From Aquabacterium sp. (GTDB lineage Bacteria > Pseudomonadota > Gammaproteobacteria > Burkholderiales > Burkholderiaceae_C): DNA of 8,141 nt. The stretch is from assembly GCA_017989885.1 (NCBI GenBank), contig JAGNPA010000066.1:1-8141 (forward strand), read 5' to 3'. The first letter of the stretch is position 1. Every line of letters starts with the position of its first letter. The notes under the pieces are model-generated. The model ran no database searches and had not been told where the DNA came from. It saw nothing but the letters and a program-made list of their open reading frames with translations. Positions 6,849 through 8,141 of this stretch are shown here, piece by piece. The position numbers and the translations under genes are program-made.

Positions 6849-7743
6849 GGTGCAGATCGATCCGCATCTGGATCGCTTCATCGACATGCTCTGGCTGGAA
6901 GATGGCCTGAGCAGCAACACCCTGGCGGCCTACCGTCGCGACCTGCAGGCGCTGTCTGACTGGTTGCGTCAGCAACCCGACGGGCACACCCTGGTCACGG
7001 CCTCGGAGCTGGATCTGGCCAGTTATGCGGCGGCCCGTCACGCTGACTCGCTGCCCTCGTCAGCGGGGCGGCGTTTGAGCGTGTTTCGGCGTTTTTACCG
7101 CTGGGCCACCCGCGAGGGGCTGTCCCTCGACGACCCCACGGTGCGCATGGATGCCCCGCGTCAGCGCATGCGCCTGCCCGGTACGCTGACCGAGGCGCAG
7201 GTCGAGGCCTTGCTGGCCGCACCGGACACGGATGAGCCCCTGGGCCTGCGCGACCGCGCCATGCTGGAGCTGCTGTATGCCAGCGGCCTGCGGGTGAGCG
7301 AGCTGGTGACCTTGAAGTCCGTGCACGTGGGCCTGAGCGAGAACGTGCTGCGCATCACCGGCAAGGGCAGCAAGGAGCGCCTGGTGCCCTTTGGGGTGGA
7401 GGCCTCTGACTGGTTGACGCGTTACCTCGGCCAGGCGCGGGCGCAGATCCTGGGCGGGCAGGTGAGCGACGCCTTGTTCGTGACCGGGCGGGGGGACGCG
7501 ATGAGCCGACAGATGTTCTGGAAGCTGGTCAAGAAATACGCGCTGCACGCGGGCATCACGCAGCACCTGTCGCCGCACACCTTGCGTCATGCCTTTGCGA
7601 CGCACCTGCTCAACCATGGCGCCGATCTGCGCGTGGTGCAGATGCTGCTGGGGCACGCCGACATTTCCACCACACAGGTCTACACCCATGTGGCGCGGGA
7701 GCGCCTGAGGCAGTTGCACGAGAAGCACCACCCGCGCGGGTGA
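6835..7743 (+). CDS. xerD: Site-specific tyrosine recombinase XerD
   Basis: XerD acts with XerC at dif, under FtsK control, to resolve chromosome dimers at cell division. The 302-residue product is of normal length. The N-terminal SAM-like core-binding domain (about 8-95) includes IDMLWLEDGLSSNTLAAYRR; the catalytic domain (about 115-295) carries all six active-site residues: Arg153 in ASGLRVSEL, Lys177 in ITGKGSKERL, His248 and Arg251 in SPHTLRHAF, His274 in LLGH, and the nucleophile Tyr283 in QVYTHV. The tail HVARERLRQLHEKHHPRG closely matches the E. coli XerD ending, which separates it from XerC and from phage integrases. The start is GTG at 6835, preceded by AGGG at 6823-6826, overlapping the upstream gene by 14 nt in another frame. 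xerC is not in the window, as is usual. It converges on the DUF455 gene with 31 nt between stops. Confidence 0.96.
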   Translation: MPRPEVQIDPHLDRFIDMLWLEDGLSSNTLAAYRRDLQALSDWLRQQPDGHTLVTASELDLASYAAARHADSLPSSAGRRLSVFRRFYRWATREGLSLDDPTVRMDAPRQRMRLPGTLTEAQVEALLAAPDTDEPLGLRDRAMLELLYASGLRVSELVTLKSVHVGLSENVLRITGKGSKERLVPFGVEASDWLTRYLGQARAQILGGQVSDALFVTGRGDAMSRQMFWKLVKKYALHAGITQHLSPHTLRHAFATHLLNHGADLRVVQMLLGHADISTTQVYTHVARERLRQLHEKHHPRG

Positions 7744-7777
7744 CGCGACGGGGCGCGAGGCAGCCGAAGGGGCGTCA
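7741..7777. repeat. Inverted repeat built on the two convergent stop codons
   Basis: TGACGC (7741-7746, containing the xerD stop) and GCGTCA (7772-7777, containing the - strand stop) are perfect inverted repeats 25 nt apart. The stem is short, the loop long and there is no T-tract, so a terminator role is weak. No better terminator is visible between these two genes. Confidence 0.3.
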
Positions 7778-8141
7778 GTCCTCGCCGAGCAGAAAGGCGA
7801 GTTCGGCGTCGGTGAAGCCGGCGGCCTTGCGGGCGGCCTCGTTGAACGGGGGCCGCATGCGGGGCGCCTCGTAGCGTTTGACCAACTCGGGGTAGAGCGC
7901 GGTGGCATCCAACTGCCGCTCTTGGCAGAGGTGGTGGAACCAGTGGTTGCCAATGCGCACGTGGCCCACCTCATCGCGCAGGATGATGTCCAGGATCTCG
8001 ACGGCCCGCAAATCGCCGGCACGGGTGAGCTTGTCCTGAATCAGTGGGGTGGCGTCCAGGCCGCGGGCTTCCAGCGTGCGTGGCACCAGCGCCATGCGTG
8101 CCACGATGTCGTGGCGGGTCTTGTGGCACATGGTCCACAGG
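7775..8141 (-). CDS. DUF455 ferritin-like protein, C-terminal part only
   Basis: The frame is open to the window edge; upstream of the Met at 8131 it continues as LWT in frame, so that Met is internal. About 122 residues are visible of a family whose members are usually near 270. The visible part starts in the conserved MCHKTRHDIVARMALVPRTL region, followed by LEARGLDATP and AVEILDIILRDEVGHVRIGN, where Glu and the ExxH (DEVGH) are the expected ferritin-type di-metal ligands, then HWFHHLCQE. The C-terminus FTDAELAFLLGED looks natural. DUF455 proteins are distant relatives of the tRNA hydroxylase MiaE and ferritin-like oxidases; the physiological substrate is not established to my knowledge. 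It converges with xerD. Confidence 0.9.
   Translation of the reverse strand, partial: LWTMCHKTRHDIVARMALVPRTLEARGLDATPLIQDKLTRAGDLRAVEILDIILRDEVGHVRIGNHWFHHLCQERQLDATALYPELVKRYEAPRMRPPFNEAARKAAGFTDAELAFLLGED

Noticed and set aside
6835..7743. xerD as evidence of an integrated mobile element
   Set aside because: Its full length, C-terminal ending and neighbours are those of the housekeeping recombinase; no attachment repeats, transposase or phage genes are visible.
7060..8022. A 320-codon - strand frame across xerD and the DUF455 gene
   Set aside because: It overlaps both well-supported genes in other frames and its composition (Pro, Ser, Arg, Gln rich) is that of a shadow frame.

Overview
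The window looks like a chromosomal segment of a high-GC betaproteobacterium, most likely Burkholderiales (Comamonadaceae or a close relative). This rests on the GC-rich codon use, the ilv large subunit-small subunit-ilvC order, the betaproteobacterial flavour of the encoded proteins (for example the GEG form of the AHAS cofactor motif), and a MaoC-phosphotransacetylase fusion typical of that order. The assignment is from recognition, not from a search. I see no insertion sequence, prophage, CRISPR array, tRNA or rRNA.

Positions 1-3110 hold the branched-chain amino acid cluster on the + strand: the 3' part of the acetolactate synthase large subunit gene, a 182-nt spacer, the complete small (regulatory) subunit gene, an 87-nt spacer, and the ketol-acid reductoisomerase gene. 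Together they encode the first two common steps of valine, leucine and isoleucine synthesis. The spacer between the two AHAS subunit genes can fold into a long interrupted hairpin (1282-1353), with no leader peptide visible; this is the best candidate regulatory RNA in the window. The cluster ends at a hairpin (3075-3107) that should terminate transcription from both sides.

Positions 3155-5223 are on the - strand: a 462-residue fusion of a MaoC (R)-enoyl-CoA hydratase domain and a phosphate acetyl/butyryltransferase domain, and upstream of it a GNAT acetyltransferase. The 131-nt gap between them holds two adjacent inverted repeats.

Positions 5330-7743 are on the + strand: a membrane-anchored, helix-rich protein of unknown function that vaguely resembles lipase foldases; an exported chalcone-isomerase-like protein; and xerD, whose GTG start overlaps the end of the preceding gene by 14 nt. 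The 5' part is divergent from the GNAT gene. The window ends with the C-terminal part of a DUF455 ferritin-like protein on the - strand, convergent with xerD.

Most of the window is ordinary core genome. The points worth a second look are the ilv leader RNA, the fusion enzyme without its usual kinase partner, and the two poorly understood envelope proteins. I found no convincing new defence, mobile or multi-gene accessory system. No gene-free stretch exceeds 300 nt.
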